A DNA stretch of 48,315 nt from an uncultured Acidimicrobiaceae bacterium (GTDB lineage Bacteria > Actinomycetota > Acidimicrobiia > Acidimicrobiales > Ilumatobacteraceae). Shown piece by piece: positions 1 to 8,422 of this stretch (positions within the stretch are counted from its first letter, which is position 1; each line of letters starts with the position of its first letter). The notes below the pieces were generated by a model. That model was not told where the DNA came from. It worked only from the letters and a program-made list of their open reading frames with translations, and searched no databases. The stretch covers positions 1-48,315 of the forward strand of contig CAIXIJ010000137.1 in NCBI GenBank assembly GCA_903919455.1, in the 5' to 3' direction. A program made the translations under genes and the position numbers.

Positions 1-665
1 AGCAGTCGGCCGGTGGCACGCAGCGCTTCGATGCCGTCGAGGATGCGGTTGCGCATTTCCTCCGGCCCGCACGCATGGATCTGCGCGGCGCCCGGCTGCT
101 TGCCGAAACCGACGACGGCCATCTTCGTGCAGCCGCTCTCGATGGGGCCCTTGAAACAGGTGTGCGGCTTCGTGCGGTTCACCGGAAAGATGCGGTCGGC
201 GCCCGCCGCATGACTGTCGAGGTAGATCGGCATGCCACTCGCGGTACGAGCAACCTCCACCGTCTCCATCGTGGCGCGAATCTCGGCGCCGATGGCTTCC
301 TCGGTCATGCCAAGCGACTCCAGCATCGCCTTCTGGCCCTCCGCAGTTGCACCACCGTGGCTGCCCATCGCAGGCACCACGAAGGGTTCGGCACCAAGTG
401 CCCGCAGACCACTGATGACACCACTCATCAGGCCCACTCGATCGGTGAGCCCTCGACTGCCGCCTCCCACAGCAACGGTCATTCCCGGCGTGACGTGACC
501 GGCCAATCGCGACACCACGTCGGCGTGCGCAGCCGCACGCACGTCGGCCACCGGTTCGGGCTGCGGCACGGGCAGCAACACCTCGGTGAGGGCCGGCACC
601 TTGAGGTCTGGGTGGAAGGGCAGTTCCACCCCTTGCACGAGTTGGTCCCAGTTCACGTTCGTCAC
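1..665 (-). CDS. LarA-like lactate racemase-domain (DUF2088) protein, C-terminus outside window
   Basis: The reverse strand reads from a GTG at 665 off the left edge, so about 221 N-terminal residues are seen. The translation contains GSHGGA near residue 101, NRTKPHTCFKGPIESG near 163-178 and GCTKMAVVGFGKQPGA near 179-192, the pattern of the lactate racemase N-terminal domain (DUF2088). H103, H168 and K181 are spaced much like the catalytic histidines and cofactor-bearing lysine of characterised LarA (by recall of H108/H174/K184), so a nickel-pincer isomerase or epimerase is plausible. Substrate cannot be inferred. A TTG/GTG a few codons downstream could also be the start. It is divergent from the lipoprotein at 702, with an inverted repeat abutting its start. 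larC and larB lie at the far right of the window, not adjacent. Confidence 0.8.
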   Translation of the reverse strand, partial: MTNVNWDQLVQGVELPFHPDLKVPALTEVLLPVPQPEPVADVRAAAHADVVSRLAGHVTPGMTVAVGGGSRGLTDRVGLMSGVISGLRALGAEPFVVPAMGSHGGATAEGQKAMLESLGMTEEAIGAEIRATMETVEVARTASGMPIYLDSHAAGADRIFPVNRTKPHTCFKGPIESGCTKMAVVGFGKQPGAAQIHACGPEEMRNRILDGIEALRATGRL

Positions 666-692
666 CGTACCCCTTGATGGCCCAGGGGTACG
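666..692. promoter_or_regulatory. Inverted repeat in divergent promoter region (candidate operator)
   Basis: CGTACCCC (666-673) and its exact reverse complement GGGGTACG (685-692) are separated by 11 nt. The repeat touches the GTG of the LarA-like gene at 665 and ends 9 nt before the ATG at 702, so a bound dimer could control both genes. The operator role is inference; no regulator gene is adjacent. Confidence 0.35.
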
Positions 693-701
693 CTGCCGCC
701 C

Positions 702-1865
702 ATGACGAATTGGCGAGTGATCCTCGCGGTCGGCGTGCTCCTGGGCGCCACCGCTGCGTGTTCCAGCGACGGCGGTTCGGCCGTCGGCACCACGGCCGCA
801 GCGGCCGAAAGCACCGCTTCCGCGCCCGACACCACCGCTGCTGCGCCCGACACCGCGGCCCCCGAGACCACCGCGGTTCCCGACACCACCACGTCGCCAG
901 CCGCGGAATGGGAGGCCATCACGGCGCCCGCCGACTGCATGTGCTTCGACGGTGCCAAGTTCACCTACTGGACGCGCACGGCCAACCCGGCGAAGGTGAT
1001 GTTCTTCATGGAGGGTGGCGGCGCGTGCTTCGATGAGCAGACCTGCGCGCCCGACAGCACCGCGTTCAAGCGTGTCGTGGGCGACGGCCCCACCACACGC
1101 ACGGACGGCATCTTCGATTTCACCAACCCGGCGAACCCGTTCGCCGACTGGAGCATCGTGTACGTGCCCTACTGCACGGGCGACATCTTCCTCGGCGACG
1201 CGCAGCACGACTACGGCAACGGCGTGGTCATCGAGCACCGCGGCAGTGTGGACGCGAAGGCTGCGCTGCAGCACATGGCCGAAGCCTTCCCTGATGCCAC
1301 GCAGGTGCTCGTCACCGGCGAGAGCGCGGGCGCCGCACCGGATGGCCTGTACGCGGGCCTCGCCGCAGACCTGCTGCCCAAGGCGTCGATCACCATCCTC
1401 GCCGACGGTGCCGGCGCGTACCCCGATGTGCCCGCCATCAACGGTCTCATCGGTGGGTTGTGGGGCACACAGAATGCGGTGCCCGACTGGCCCGAGGTGA
1501 AGGGCATGACGGCCGAGCAATGGAGCCTGCCCGGCCTGTTCGTGAAGGCCACCGAGCACGCACCGCGCATCGTGTCGGCACGCCACGACTACGCGTTCGA
1601 TGAGACCCAGACGTTCTTCGGCGGCCTCGCCGGCTTCAACTCCGACAACCTCATCGAATTGATCGACCAGAACGAACAGCAGATCGAATCCGGCGGCGTG
1701 GACCTGCTGAGCTACATCAGCCCGGGTAGTACCCATACCGTGCTGGGCCGCCCCGAGTTCTACACCGAGACGTTGAACGGCATCCTGCTTGTCGACTGGG
1801 TGACCGCGCTGGTCACCGGCGGCACCGTGGCCGACAACCACTGCGCCGGCGACTGCAAGGCCTGA
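702..1865 (+). CDS. Pectin acetylesterase-like secreted lipoprotein
   Basis: 387 aa. The N-terminus is a signal peptide ending in a lipobox-like TAAC with Cys20, followed by an Ala/Thr/Pro-rich spacer (about 21-70), so export and lipid anchoring are likely. The catalytic part has FFMEGGGACFD (101-111) as oxyanion-region motif, GESAGA with the putative nucleophile Ser208, and a late GSTH histidine near 345. This is the arrangement of the pectinacetylesterase family (PF03283), an alpha/beta hydrolase-like fold. In bacteria these proteins are rarely characterised, so ester hydrolysis is likely but a pectin substrate is not established. It is followed after 3 nt by the flavoprotein gene, suggesting co-transcription. 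Confidence 0.75.
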   Translation: MTNWRVILAVGVLLGATAACSSDGGSAVGTTAAAAESTASAPDTTAAAPDTAAPETTAVPDTTTSPAAEWEAITAPADCMCFDGAKFTYWTRTANPAKVMFFMEGGGACFDEQTCAPDSTAFKRVVGDGPTTRTDGIFDFTNPANPFADWSIVYVPYCTGDIFLGDAQHDYGNGVVIEHRGSVDAKAALQHMAEAFPDATQVLVTGESAGAAPDGLYAGLAADLLPKASITILADGAGAYPDVPAINGLIGGLWGTQNAVPDWPEVKGMTAEQWSLPGLFVKATEHAPRIVSARHDYAFDETQTFFGGLAGFNSDNLIELIDQNEQQIESGGVDLLSYISPGSTHTVLGRPEFYTETLNGILLVDWVTALVTGGTVADNHCAGDCKA

Positions 1866-1868
1866 CCC

Positions 1869-3098
1869 ATGGAACACATCGTTGTCATCGGCGGCTCGCT
1901 CGCGGGCCTACGCGCGTGCGAGACGCTGCGCCAGGAAGAGTTCGTTGGCCGTATCACGCTGGTGAGCGCCGAGACCGAGACGCCATACGACCGGCCACCA
2001 CTGTCGAAGAAGCTGCTGGCAGGCGAATGGGAACCCGATCGAATCCGTCTGCGCAAGACGGACGAGTTCGAGTCGCTGGGGCTGGACCTGCGCCTCGGCG
2101 TGCGAGCCACCGCACTCGACGGCGACGCCCGCAGCGTCGAGTTGTCCGACGGCACGACGCTGCCGTACGACGGTCTCATCATCGCCACCGGTTCAGCCCC
2201 GCGCCGCCTGTTCACTCAACCCGCGCTCGACGGCGTGCAGGAACTTCGCACCCTGCACGACTCGCTCACGTTGCGCGATCGCATCGCCGATGGCACCGCC
2301 CGCGTCGTGGTGGTGGGCGCCGGCTTCATCGGTCTGGAGGTGGCTGCCACCGCCCGCCAGAAGGGCTGCGCCGTCACGGTGCTGGAAGGCGCACCCGCAC
2401 CGTTGGTGCGTGCGCTCGGCATGGAGATGGGCATTGCCGCGGCGAGCGTTCATGGCCGCAACGGCGTGGACCTGCGCTGCGATGTACAGGTTCAGGGCAT
2501 GGAAGGTGCCGACGGTCGAGTGCATGGCGTTCGCCTGGCGAACGGCGAACTCATTCCCGCCGACGTGGTGGTGGTGGGTGTAGGCGTGTTGCCGGCCGTC
2601 GAGTGGTTGGAGACCTCTACGTTGGCGCTGCGAGACGGCATCGTGTGCGACGCCAACCTGTTCACCGGTCTCCCCGGCGTCTACGCCGCTGGCGATTGTG
2701 TGCGCTGGCCGAACCTGGTGTTCGAAGGGCACGACGATTGCGAGATGCGCGTCGAACACTGGACGAATGCTGCAGAGCAGGGTGCAGCGGCGGCGCGGAA
2801 TCTCCTCGCCGCGGATCGCGGCGAGGAGCAGACCGCGTATCGGGCGGTGCCGTTCTTCTGGAGTGACCAGTTCGACAGTCGCATCCAGTTCGTCGGTCGC
2901 GCACACGGCGGCGACGACATCCATGTGTTCGCCGGCACCACCGATGGCCCCTTCGCCGCCCTCTACGGGTGGGAAGGGCGCCTCCGGGGTGTGCTCGGCG
3001 TCAGCATGCCGAAGTTGGTGATGCCGTTTCGGTCGCTGGTGGCGGCGGGGGCCAGTTGGGACGACGCCCTGGCGAAAGCCGCCGAACTCAGCTCCTGA
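1869..3098 (+). CDS. FAD-dependent pyridine nucleotide reductase (ferredoxin reductase type)
   Basis: 409 aa, cytosolic. It begins with an FAD-binding Rossmann motif (VVIGGSLAGLRA, 5-16), then TPYDRPPLSKKLL (38-50), typical of dioxygenase ferredoxin reductases (BphA4/RubB-like). A second dinucleotide motif GAGFIGLE (150-157) should bind NAD(P)H, and VYAAGDC (271-277) is the conserved FAD-contacting motif. The family passes electrons from NAD(P)H to a small ferredoxin or rubredoxin. No ferredoxin or oxygenase gene is next to it, so the partner is unknown. It starts 3 nt after the preceding stop, and its 3' end overlaps the convergent LPXTG gene by 11 bp. Confidence 0.88.
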   Translation: MEHIVVIGGSLAGLRACETLRQEEFVGRITLVSAETETPYDRPPLSKKLLAGEWEPDRIRLRKTDEFESLGLDLRLGVRATALDGDARSVELSDGTTLPYDGLIIATGSAPRRLFTQPALDGVQELRTLHDSLTLRDRIADGTARVVVVGAGFIGLEVAATARQKGCAVTVLEGAPAPLVRALGMEMGIAAASVHGRNGVDLRCDVQVQGMEGADGRVHGVRLANGELIPADVVVVGVGVLPAVEWLETSTLALRDGIVCDANLFTGLPGVYAAGDCVRWPNLVFEGHDDCEMRVEHWTNAAEQGAAAARNLLAADRGEEQTAYRAVPFFWSDQFDSRIQFVGRAHGGDDIHVFAGTTDGPFAALYGWEGRLRGVLGVSMPKLVMPFRSLVAAGASWDDALAKAAELSS

Positions 3099-3747
3099 CG
3101 CTGCGGCGACGCACGAGCAGCAGCAGTGCGCCGCCCATGCCCAGGAACAGAGCTGCGAGTGCTGCCGTGCCAGCGTGAGCACCCGTGCTCGGTAGCGCGA
3201 TGGGTGCCACGGCCACGGTGGTGGACGTACTAGGAGCTTCAACTGCCACAGAGGTGGTGGTGGATGCGGCGACCGTCGTGGACGTGGCGATGGTGGTCGT
3301 GGTCTCCACCGCGTCGCACGGCGTGAGGTTCACCTCAAGGGAGTAGACATCGCGAGTTTCGTCGTCGACCACCGAGAGAACGATGACGCCTTCCGATGAC
3401 CAGTCAGCGATGACAACGCCCGTGGCCGTTTCGCCTTGATAGATGGTGTCCGACCCGACGCCGTGCAGGTACGTGTCCCAGAATGCCTCACCTGTGGTGA
3501 GGCCCTCGACATCGATGCCGTCCCTGGACGGGAGATACACCGGGCCGAATTCATAGTGGTTGGTGAGCGTGACTGTGATGGTCTGAAAGCCGCCACCCTC
3601 ACTGTTCGTGCATTCCACCGAGGCCTCGAGTTGCACAAAGCCCGGGTTCGCGGCGCTGACGTGCCCCACACCGAACGACGCAACGACGGCGACAGCCAGA
3701 CCGGCGGCCGCAGTCTTCATTGGCGAGATAACTGAAGGAAGCTTCAT
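3088..3747 (-). CDS. LPXTG-type cell-wall anchored surface protein
   Basis: About 219 aa from the ATG at 3747. Two other in-frame ATGs (3774 and 3720) are possible and no clear Shine-Dalgarno decides between them. It has an N-terminal hydrophobic signal (AAAGLAVAVVASFGVGHVSA), an unassigned ectodomain, a Thr/Val-rich stalk (TTTIATSTTVAAST...), then LPSTG (185-189), a hydrophobic segment and a basic RRRSVRS tail. This is a textbook sortase sorting signal, so covalent attachment to peptidoglycan is likely. No sortase gene is visible in the window. The ectodomain is not recognised. The 3' end overlaps the reductase gene on the other strand. Confidence 0.82.
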   Translation of the reverse strand: MKLPSVISPMKTAAAGLAVAVVASFGVGHVSAANPGFVQLEASVECTNSEGGGFQTITVTLTNHYEFGPVYLPSRDGIDVEGLTTGEAFWDTYLHGVGSDTIYQGETATGVVIADWSSEGVIVLSVVDDETRDVYSLEVNLTPCDAVETTTTIATSTTVAASTTTSVAVEAPSTSTTVAVAPIALPSTGAHAGTAALAALFLGMGGALLLLVRRRSVRS

Positions 3748-3783
3748 TGGACAACCATTCGTGACGGGCCGCACAGGCGCTGG

Positions 3784-3960
3784 CTACTCGAAATGTACCA
3801 GCACGAGAGAAGACAGATTTCCAGCAATGTGTGCTGCCGCGCCGCTGCCCGTGTAGGCGACGGTCGAGTCGATGTTGCCTTAGATGGCCGACAGCGAGAT
3901 CGACACCAGCACGGCAACAGCCGCACCCTTCGCCAGAGATGCACCAAATCGAACCTTCAT
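3784..3960 (-). pseudogene. Small secreted protein interrupted by an in-frame TAA
   Basis: A reading frame begins at ATG 3960 behind a strong Shine-Dalgarno (GGGAGG, 7 nt upstream) and encodes a signal peptide-like start, MKVRFGASLAKGAAVAVLV, ending SISLSAI. A TAA follows at 3880-3882. The same frame continues without further stops for 31 codons (GNIDSTVAYTGSGAAAHIAG...) to TAG at 3784, with G/C-rich third positions at first. The simplest reading is a single-base nonsense mutation in a gene for an exported protein of about 57 aa. A 26-residue peptide ending at the TAA, or a sequencing error, are alternatives. The 350 nt between 3748 and 4097 hold nothing else that I can support. Confidence 0.45.
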
Positions 3961-4097
3961 GTCACGACCTCCCATCGGTCGCACCCGTCGTGCGATGCGG
4001 CACCGTACATCGCTGCCAGGACAGTCGATACACGGGAGATGGCATAGCGGTCCAGGGCCCAGCGAACCAGTGTTGCGCCACGTTCTAAGCTGAGCGC

Positions 4098-5336
4098 ATG
4101 ACAACGTCGTCACACCTCTCCAACGTCTGGTTCTCCGTCACGCCGCTCGAGGTCTCGCACGGCAAGGGGTGCTGGGTCACCACCACCTCGGGCGAGGAGT
4201 ACCTCGACTTCGCCGCAGGCATCGCGGTGAACTCCACCGGTCACGCGCATCCGAAGGTGGCTGAGGCCATCGCCACCCAGGCGCAGCGTTTCATCCACGC
4301 CCAGGTGAATGTGTTCCGGCACGATCTGCTCGAGCCGCTGGCCGCGAAACTTGCCGAACTCACCCCCGGCGCCATCGACACGTTCTTCTTCGCCAACTCC
4401 GGTGCCGAGATCACCGAGGGTGCCGTGAAGTTGGCCAAGCAGGTCACCAAGCGTCCGCACACGGTGGTGTTCTCGGGCAGCTTCCACGGCCGCACGCACA
4501 TGGCCATGGCGATGACCACGTCGAAGACCGGCTACCGCGCCGGGCACGCGCCGCTGCCGTCGGGTGTGTTCGTGGCGCCGTACCCCGACCCCATGGCACC
4601 CGATCAGGACAAGGCGGTGGCGGATGCGCTGTGGGGCTTCGATCATCTACTGAAGTCGATGACCGCACCCGAGGAGACGGCGTGCGTCATCCTCGAGCCC
4701 GTGCTCGGTGAGGGCGGTTACATCCCCGCTCCGGCCGCGTTCATCCAAGGCCTCGTCGAGCGCTGCCGTCAGCACGGCATCCTGTTCATCGCCGACGAGG
4801 TGCAGAGCGGGTTCGGCCGCACCGGCAAGATGTTCGCCGTCGAGCACTACGGCATCGAGCCCGACATCATCTGCATGGCCAAGGGCATCGCCAGCGGCTT
4901 CCCGTTCGCAGCACTCGGCACGCGCCGCGAGCTCGACGACAAATGGACCAAGGGCAGCCACGGCGGCACCTACGGCGGCAATGCAATGGGCTGCGCAGCT
5001 GCGCTGGCCACCATCGAGATCATGGAAGACCCGGCGTTCCTCGACAACGTGAACGCCCGCGGCGCCCAATTACAGGCAGGCATCCGCGAACTGGCGAAGG
5101 AGCACTCGGTGATCACCCAGGTGCGGGGTCTGGGCCTGATGGTGGGCACCGAATTCAGCGATGCCGCACGCGTGTCGGCCATCACCCAGCACTGTCTGGA
5201 GGAAGGCCGCCTCATCCTCATGAACGCCGGCACCTACGGCAAGGTGTTGCGCTGGATGCCGCCGCTGGTGGTGAACGAGCGAGAGGTCGATCTGGCCCTC
5301 GCCGCCTTCAGCGCCGCTCTCAAAGCCACGGCCTGA
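4098..5336 (+). CDS. Class III PLP-dependent aminotransferase (4-aminobutyrate / acetylornithine type)
   Basis: 412 aa, fold-type I aminotransferase. SGAE (101-104) lies in the phosphate-binding region, SFHGRTHMAM follows, ADEVQSGFGRTG (232-243) supplies the PLP-ring Asp233, and MAKGIASGFP (260-269) holds the Schiff-base Lys262. Length and motifs fit GabT or ArgD relatives, which move an omega-amino group to 2-oxoglutarate. Which donor is used cannot be read from the sequence; no arginine or GABA genes are adjacent. A TAAGCT hexamer 6 nt before the ATG suggests a leaderless transcript. The MarR regulator starts 1 nt after its stop and may control this operon. Confidence 0.88.
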   Translation: MTTSSHLSNVWFSVTPLEVSHGKGCWVTTTSGEEYLDFAAGIAVNSTGHAHPKVAEAIATQAQRFIHAQVNVFRHDLLEPLAAKLAELTPGAIDTFFFANSGAEITEGAVKLAKQVTKRPHTVVFSGSFHGRTHMAMAMTTSKTGYRAGHAPLPSGVFVAPYPDPMAPDQDKAVADALWGFDHLLKSMTAPEETACVILEPVLGEGGYIPAPAAFIQGLVERCRQHGILFIADEVQSGFGRTGKMFAVEHYGIEPDIICMAKGIASGFPFAALGTRRELDDKWTKGSHGGTYGGNAMGCAAALATIEIMEDPAFLDNVNARGAQLQAGIRELAKEHSVITQVRGLGLMVGTEFSDAARVSAITQHCLEEGRLILMNAGTYGKVLRWMPPLVVNEREVDLALAAFSAALKATA

Positions 5337-5337
5337 C

Positions 5338-5772
5338 ATGCCCCGGCTCGACGCCGAACGCATCGGGCTGTGGCGTCAGTACTGCCAGTTGTCAGCTGCG
5401 CTGCAACGCAAGATCGACCAACAGTTGGCCGATGAGCACTACATGTCACTCGCATGGTTCGAGTGCATGGCGGCCATTCGCGAAGCCGGTGGCACCATGC
5501 GCGTGCACGAACTCTGCGAACAGCTGGGCGACCTGCCGAGCAGCCTGTCGCGTCGGCTCGACCGACTCGAAGAGGAGGGCTACGTGAAGCGCAAGCACAC
5601 TCCGTTGCCCGACGACCGGCGAGCCGTCAGCGTGTCGCTCACCTCGCCGGGTCGTGCCGCGTGGCGCGATGCGAACATCACCTACCGCCGCATGGTGCAG
5701 GCACACTTCGCCCAGCACCTCACCGACACCGACCTCGCGGCGCTGCAGCGCGTGTTTTCCAAGTGGCGCTGA
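5338..5772 (+). CDS. MarR-family transcriptional regulator
   Basis: 144 aa. Helical N-terminus, then a winged helix-turn-helix (about 53-100): TMRVHELCEQLGDLPSSLSR is the HTH, RRLDRLEEEGYVKRK the recognition-to-wing transition, and PLPDDRRAVSVSLTSPGRA the beta-wing with the D-x-R signature of MarR proteins. Such dimers usually repress adjacent genes and release DNA on binding an aromatic or phenolic ligand. It is 1 nt downstream of the aminotransferase stop, so the two are probably co-transcribed. The ligand is unknown. Confidence 0.9.
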   Translation: MPRLDAERIGLWRQYCQLSAALQRKIDQQLADEHYMSLAWFECMAAIREAGGTMRVHELCEQLGDLPSSLSRRLDRLEEEGYVKRKHTPLPDDRRAVSVSLTSPGRAAWRDANITYRRMVQAHFAQHLTDTDLAALQRVFSKWR

Positions 5773-5867
5773 CTGCAGCGAATTGCTGAAGGTTCTTGTC
5801 GCCCGATTTCTGACTATTCGGCGCGCGCGGGCAGACTTTCGCCACCAACGGACCTGAGGAGTCTCCT

Positions 5868-7037
5868 ATGACCACCGCCGTGATTGTCGATGCCGTACGC
5901 ACCCCCCTGGGTCGCCGTAACGGGAAGCTCAAGGACTGGCACCCAGTCGACCTCGCCGCCGAGACGCTGAAGGCGCTGCAGCACCGCACGGGCATCAACC
6001 CCGAACTCATCGACGATGTGGTGATGGGTTGTGTGATGCAGGTGGGCGAGCAGGCCTTCAATGTGGGACGCAACGCGGTGCTCGCCGCCGGCTGGCCGTC
6101 GAGCGTGCCGGGCACCACCATCGACCGCCAGTGCGGTTCCAGCCAGCAGGCCGCCCACTTCGCCGCACAGGGCGTGATGGCCGGCGCATACGACATCGTG
6201 GTGGCCGCGGGTGTGGAAGTGATGACCCGTGTCCCGATGGGTTCCGCCATGGCCGATGGCAAGTACGGCTTTCCGTTCGGTCCTGGCGTCAGCGCTCGCT
6301 ACGCGCCCGAGGGTGGCCTGGTGCCGCAAGGCATCTCGGCCGAACTGATCGCCGACAAGTGGGGCATCAGCCGCGACGACATGGACGCCTTCGGTGCCCG
6401 TTCTCAGCAACTCGCCCGTCAGGCCACCGATGAAGGCCGCTTCGCCACCCAAATCGTTCCCGTGCTGGGTGCCGACGGAACGCTGGTGACGACGGACGAG
6501 GGCCTGCGCGAGACCACTCTCGACACCCTGCGGGCGCTGAAGCCGGCGTTCCGGTCCGAGGAGGAAGGCGGCCGAGTAACGGCCGGTAACTCGTCGCAGA
6601 TCACTGATGGCGCCTCGGCGATGCTCATCATGAGCGAAGAGAAGGCTCGCCAGTTGGGCCTCAAGCCCCGCGCTCGGTTCGTGAGCTTCGCGCTTGCCGG
6701 CGACGACCCGCGCCTGATGCTCACTGCGCCCATCCCGGCCACCATCAAGGCGCTCGCCAAGGCGGGCCTCACGATGGACGACATCGATCTCACCGAGATC
6801 AACGAAGCATTCGCCTCGGTGGTGCTGGCGTGGGAGAAGGAACTGCATCCCGACATGAGCAAGGTGAACGTGAACGGCGGCGCCATCGCGCTCGGTCACC
6901 CGCTGGGTGCATCGGGTGCCCGCCTGATGACCTCGCTGCTGAACGAACTCGAGCGCACCGGTGGCCGCTACGGCCTGCAGACGATGTGCGAGGGCGGGGG
7001 CATGGCGAATGCCACCATCATCGAGCGCCTCGGCTGA
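5868..7037 (+). CDS. Acetyl-CoA acetyltransferase (thiolase)
   Basis: 389 aa, the normal length of a thiolase. The acyl-accepting Cys89 is in DRQCGSSQQA, the NEAFA motif is present (EINEAFASVV), His344 is in GHPLGASGAR, and Cys374 is in MCEGGGMAN, so the Cys-His-Cys set is complete. It should catalyse reversible condensation or cleavage of acyl-CoA and acetyl-CoA in fatty acid degradation; the loop VPMGSAMADGKYGFP is common in FadA/FadI-type thiolases of actinobacteria. A good Shine-Dalgarno (GAGGAG) precedes the ATG. It stands alone, without a hydratase/dehydrogenase partner; an acyl-CoA dehydrogenase lies 13 kb away. Confidence 0.93.
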   Translation: MTTAVIVDAVRTPLGRRNGKLKDWHPVDLAAETLKALQHRTGINPELIDDVVMGCVMQVGEQAFNVGRNAVLAAGWPSSVPGTTIDRQCGSSQQAAHFAAQGVMAGAYDIVVAAGVEVMTRVPMGSAMADGKYGFPFGPGVSARYAPEGGLVPQGISAELIADKWGISRDDMDAFGARSQQLARQATDEGRFATQIVPVLGADGTLVTTDEGLRETTLDTLRALKPAFRSEEEGGRVTAGNSSQITDGASAMLIMSEEKARQLGLKPRARFVSFALAGDDPRLMLTAPIPATIKALAKAGLTMDDIDLTEINEAFASVVLAWEKELHPDMSKVNVNGGAIALGHPLGASGARLMTSLLNELERTGGRYGLQTMCEGGGMANATIIERLG

Positions 7038-7077
7038 GCCCGACTCAGCCTCCGCCTGCGGTCGATAGTCTGAGCAC

Positions 7078-7344
7078 ATGCCGGCCTTCAGCACCATCGT
7101 TTGGGTCGGGATCGGCGTGTTCGGCGGCTTGGTCCTGTGGAAAACCGGTATGGGGATGCTCAGGAGCTTCACCACCCCGCTGCCGCCACCGCCGCCTGCC
7201 GGCGAGATGCGCCGCATCAACGTGCGCTACCGCTGCACGGTGTGTGCGCTGGAGCTGAGGATGACACTCGCTCCCGACGAGGATCCGCCGCCGCCCCGTC
7301 ATTGCCTCGAGGACATGACGATCGTGGCCCCGATCTTCGAGTGA
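7078..7344 (+). CDS. Small single-pass membrane protein with CxxC motif
   Basis: 88 aa. Residues about 6-22 (TIVWVGIGVFGGLVLW) form one membrane segment, followed by a Pro-rich linker and a soluble tail with YRCTVCALELRM and PPRHCLEDM. The CxxC plus a later Cys/His pair could bind zinc, as in short actinobacterial hypotheticals of this shape that I cannot name. A TAGTCT hexamer ends 6 nt before the ATG, so translation is probably leaderless. Function unknown. Confidence 0.65.
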   Translation: MPAFSTIVWVGIGVFGGLVLWKTGMGMLRSFTTPLPPPPPAGEMRRINVRYRCTVCALELRMTLAPDEDPPPPRHCLEDMTIVAPIFE

Positions 7345-7435
7345 CTCGAACGAGGAGTGTTCTCCACAGCCTGTGGACAACGGTGTGCGGAACTACACGC
7401 GTGTAAGACGACCACGCTGCGTCAGCGCAGGGTGG

Positions 7436-7756
7436 TTATCGCCACTTTGTGGCGGTGAACAGACCGGCGAGCAGGAAGCCCAGACCGACCAGCACCGGCA
7501 TGTTCGTGTTCTCGAACGCCGGGATGATGTAGCGCGACAGGATGGCCAGCACTCCGATGGCGATGAACACCAGCATGAGGATGGGCACCCACTTCGGGCT
7601 CTCATAGAGATCCTTGGAGGCCGGCGGGGTGTAGCGCGACGACGCCGAGATGGAACTCTCGTGGTGGTGCGCTTCCTTCGCCATTGCGGTGACTTGCCCG
7701 GGCTTGGTGCCCTTGGGCGTCACTCGGCCGGAAGTGGTGCGTTTCGGAGGTGCCAC
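7436..7756 (-). CDS. crgA: Cell division protein CrgA
   Basis: 106 aa from the GTG at 7756 ([12 protein letters not shown]). A soluble N-terminal tail leads to the conserved [21 protein letters not shown] first membrane helix and a second helix ([21 protein letters not shown]), the full CrgA (UPF0233) architecture. CrgA is a small inner-membrane protein that interacts with FtsZ, FtsQ, FtsI and PBPs at the actinobacterial septum and pole. Its position beside trpG and the pknB operon matches Mycobacterium and Streptomyces. An upstream start at 7792 is possible but would overlap the divergent trpG region. Confidence 0.92.
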   Translation of the reverse strand: MAPPKRTTSGRVTPKGTKPGQVTAMAKEAHHHESSISASSRYTPPASKDLYESPKWVPILMLVFIAIGVLAILSRYIIPAFENTNMPVLVGLGFLLAGLFTATKWR

Positions 7757-7821
7757 GGTCGCACAGTGTAGGCGGCACAACCCATTCGACAACGGTGTTC
7801 CCGAACAGGCAGGCTGTACAG

Positions 7822-8397
7822 GTGCCCCGCGTGCTCGTGATCGACAGCTACGACAGCTTCGTCTACAACCTCGTCCAATATCTCGGAGAGCTCGGTGCCG
7901 AGCCCATCGTGATCCGCAACGACCAACTCAGCGTCGAGGAAGCCATGGCGTTGCAGCCAGATCTGGTGCTGCTGTCGCCCGGCCCCGGTCGGCCCGAGGA
8001 CGCCGGCATCATCTGCGACGCCATCCCGGCCTTCGCTGAAGCCGGGGTGCCCGTGTTCGGCGTGTGCCTCGGCCACCAGGCCATCGGCCACGTGTATGGC
8101 GGTTCGGTGGTGCGCGCACCATCGTTGATGCACGGCAAAACATCGCCCATCGACCACCACGGTCTCGGCGTGTTCGAAGGACTCCCCACACCGTTGGTGG
8201 CCACCCGATATCACAGCCTTGTGATCGATCCGGCGTCGATGCCCGATTGTCTCGAGGTCACCGCCACGTGCGACGACATCGTGATGGGCGTGCGCCATCG
8301 CACGCTGCCCATCGAGGGCGTGCAGTTCCACCCTGAGAGCATTCTCACCTCAGCAGGCCACGACCTGCTGAAGAACTTCCTGCGGCGCGCCAGGTAA
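7822..8397 (+). CDS. trpG: Anthranilate / aminodeoxychorismate synthase glutamine amidotransferase component
   Basis: 191 aa from the GTG at 7822 ([21 protein letters not shown]). It is a class I glutamine amidotransferase: [12 protein letters not shown] (51-62), the nucleophile Cys82 in [11 protein letters not shown], and the HPE pair His170/Glu172 in VQFHPESIL. The subunit hydrolyses glutamine and channels ammonia to TrpE or PabB. In actinobacteria the copy beside pknB is annotated trpG or pabA and may serve both tryptophan and folate synthesis; the sequence does not decide. It is divergent from crgA and convergent with pknB. Confidence 0.93.
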   Translation: MPRVLVIDSYDSFVYNLVQYLGELGAEPIVIRNDQLSVEEAMALQPDLVLLSPGPGRPEDAGIICDAIPAFAEAGVPVFGVCLGHQAIGHVYGGSVVRAPSLMHGKTSPIDHHGLGVFEGLPTPLVATRYHSLVIDPASMPDCLEVTATCDDIVMGVRHRTLPIEGVQFHPESILTSAGHDLLKNFLRRAR

Positions 8398-8422
8398 GCG
8401 TGCGTTCGCGCGGGCTGGAAGG

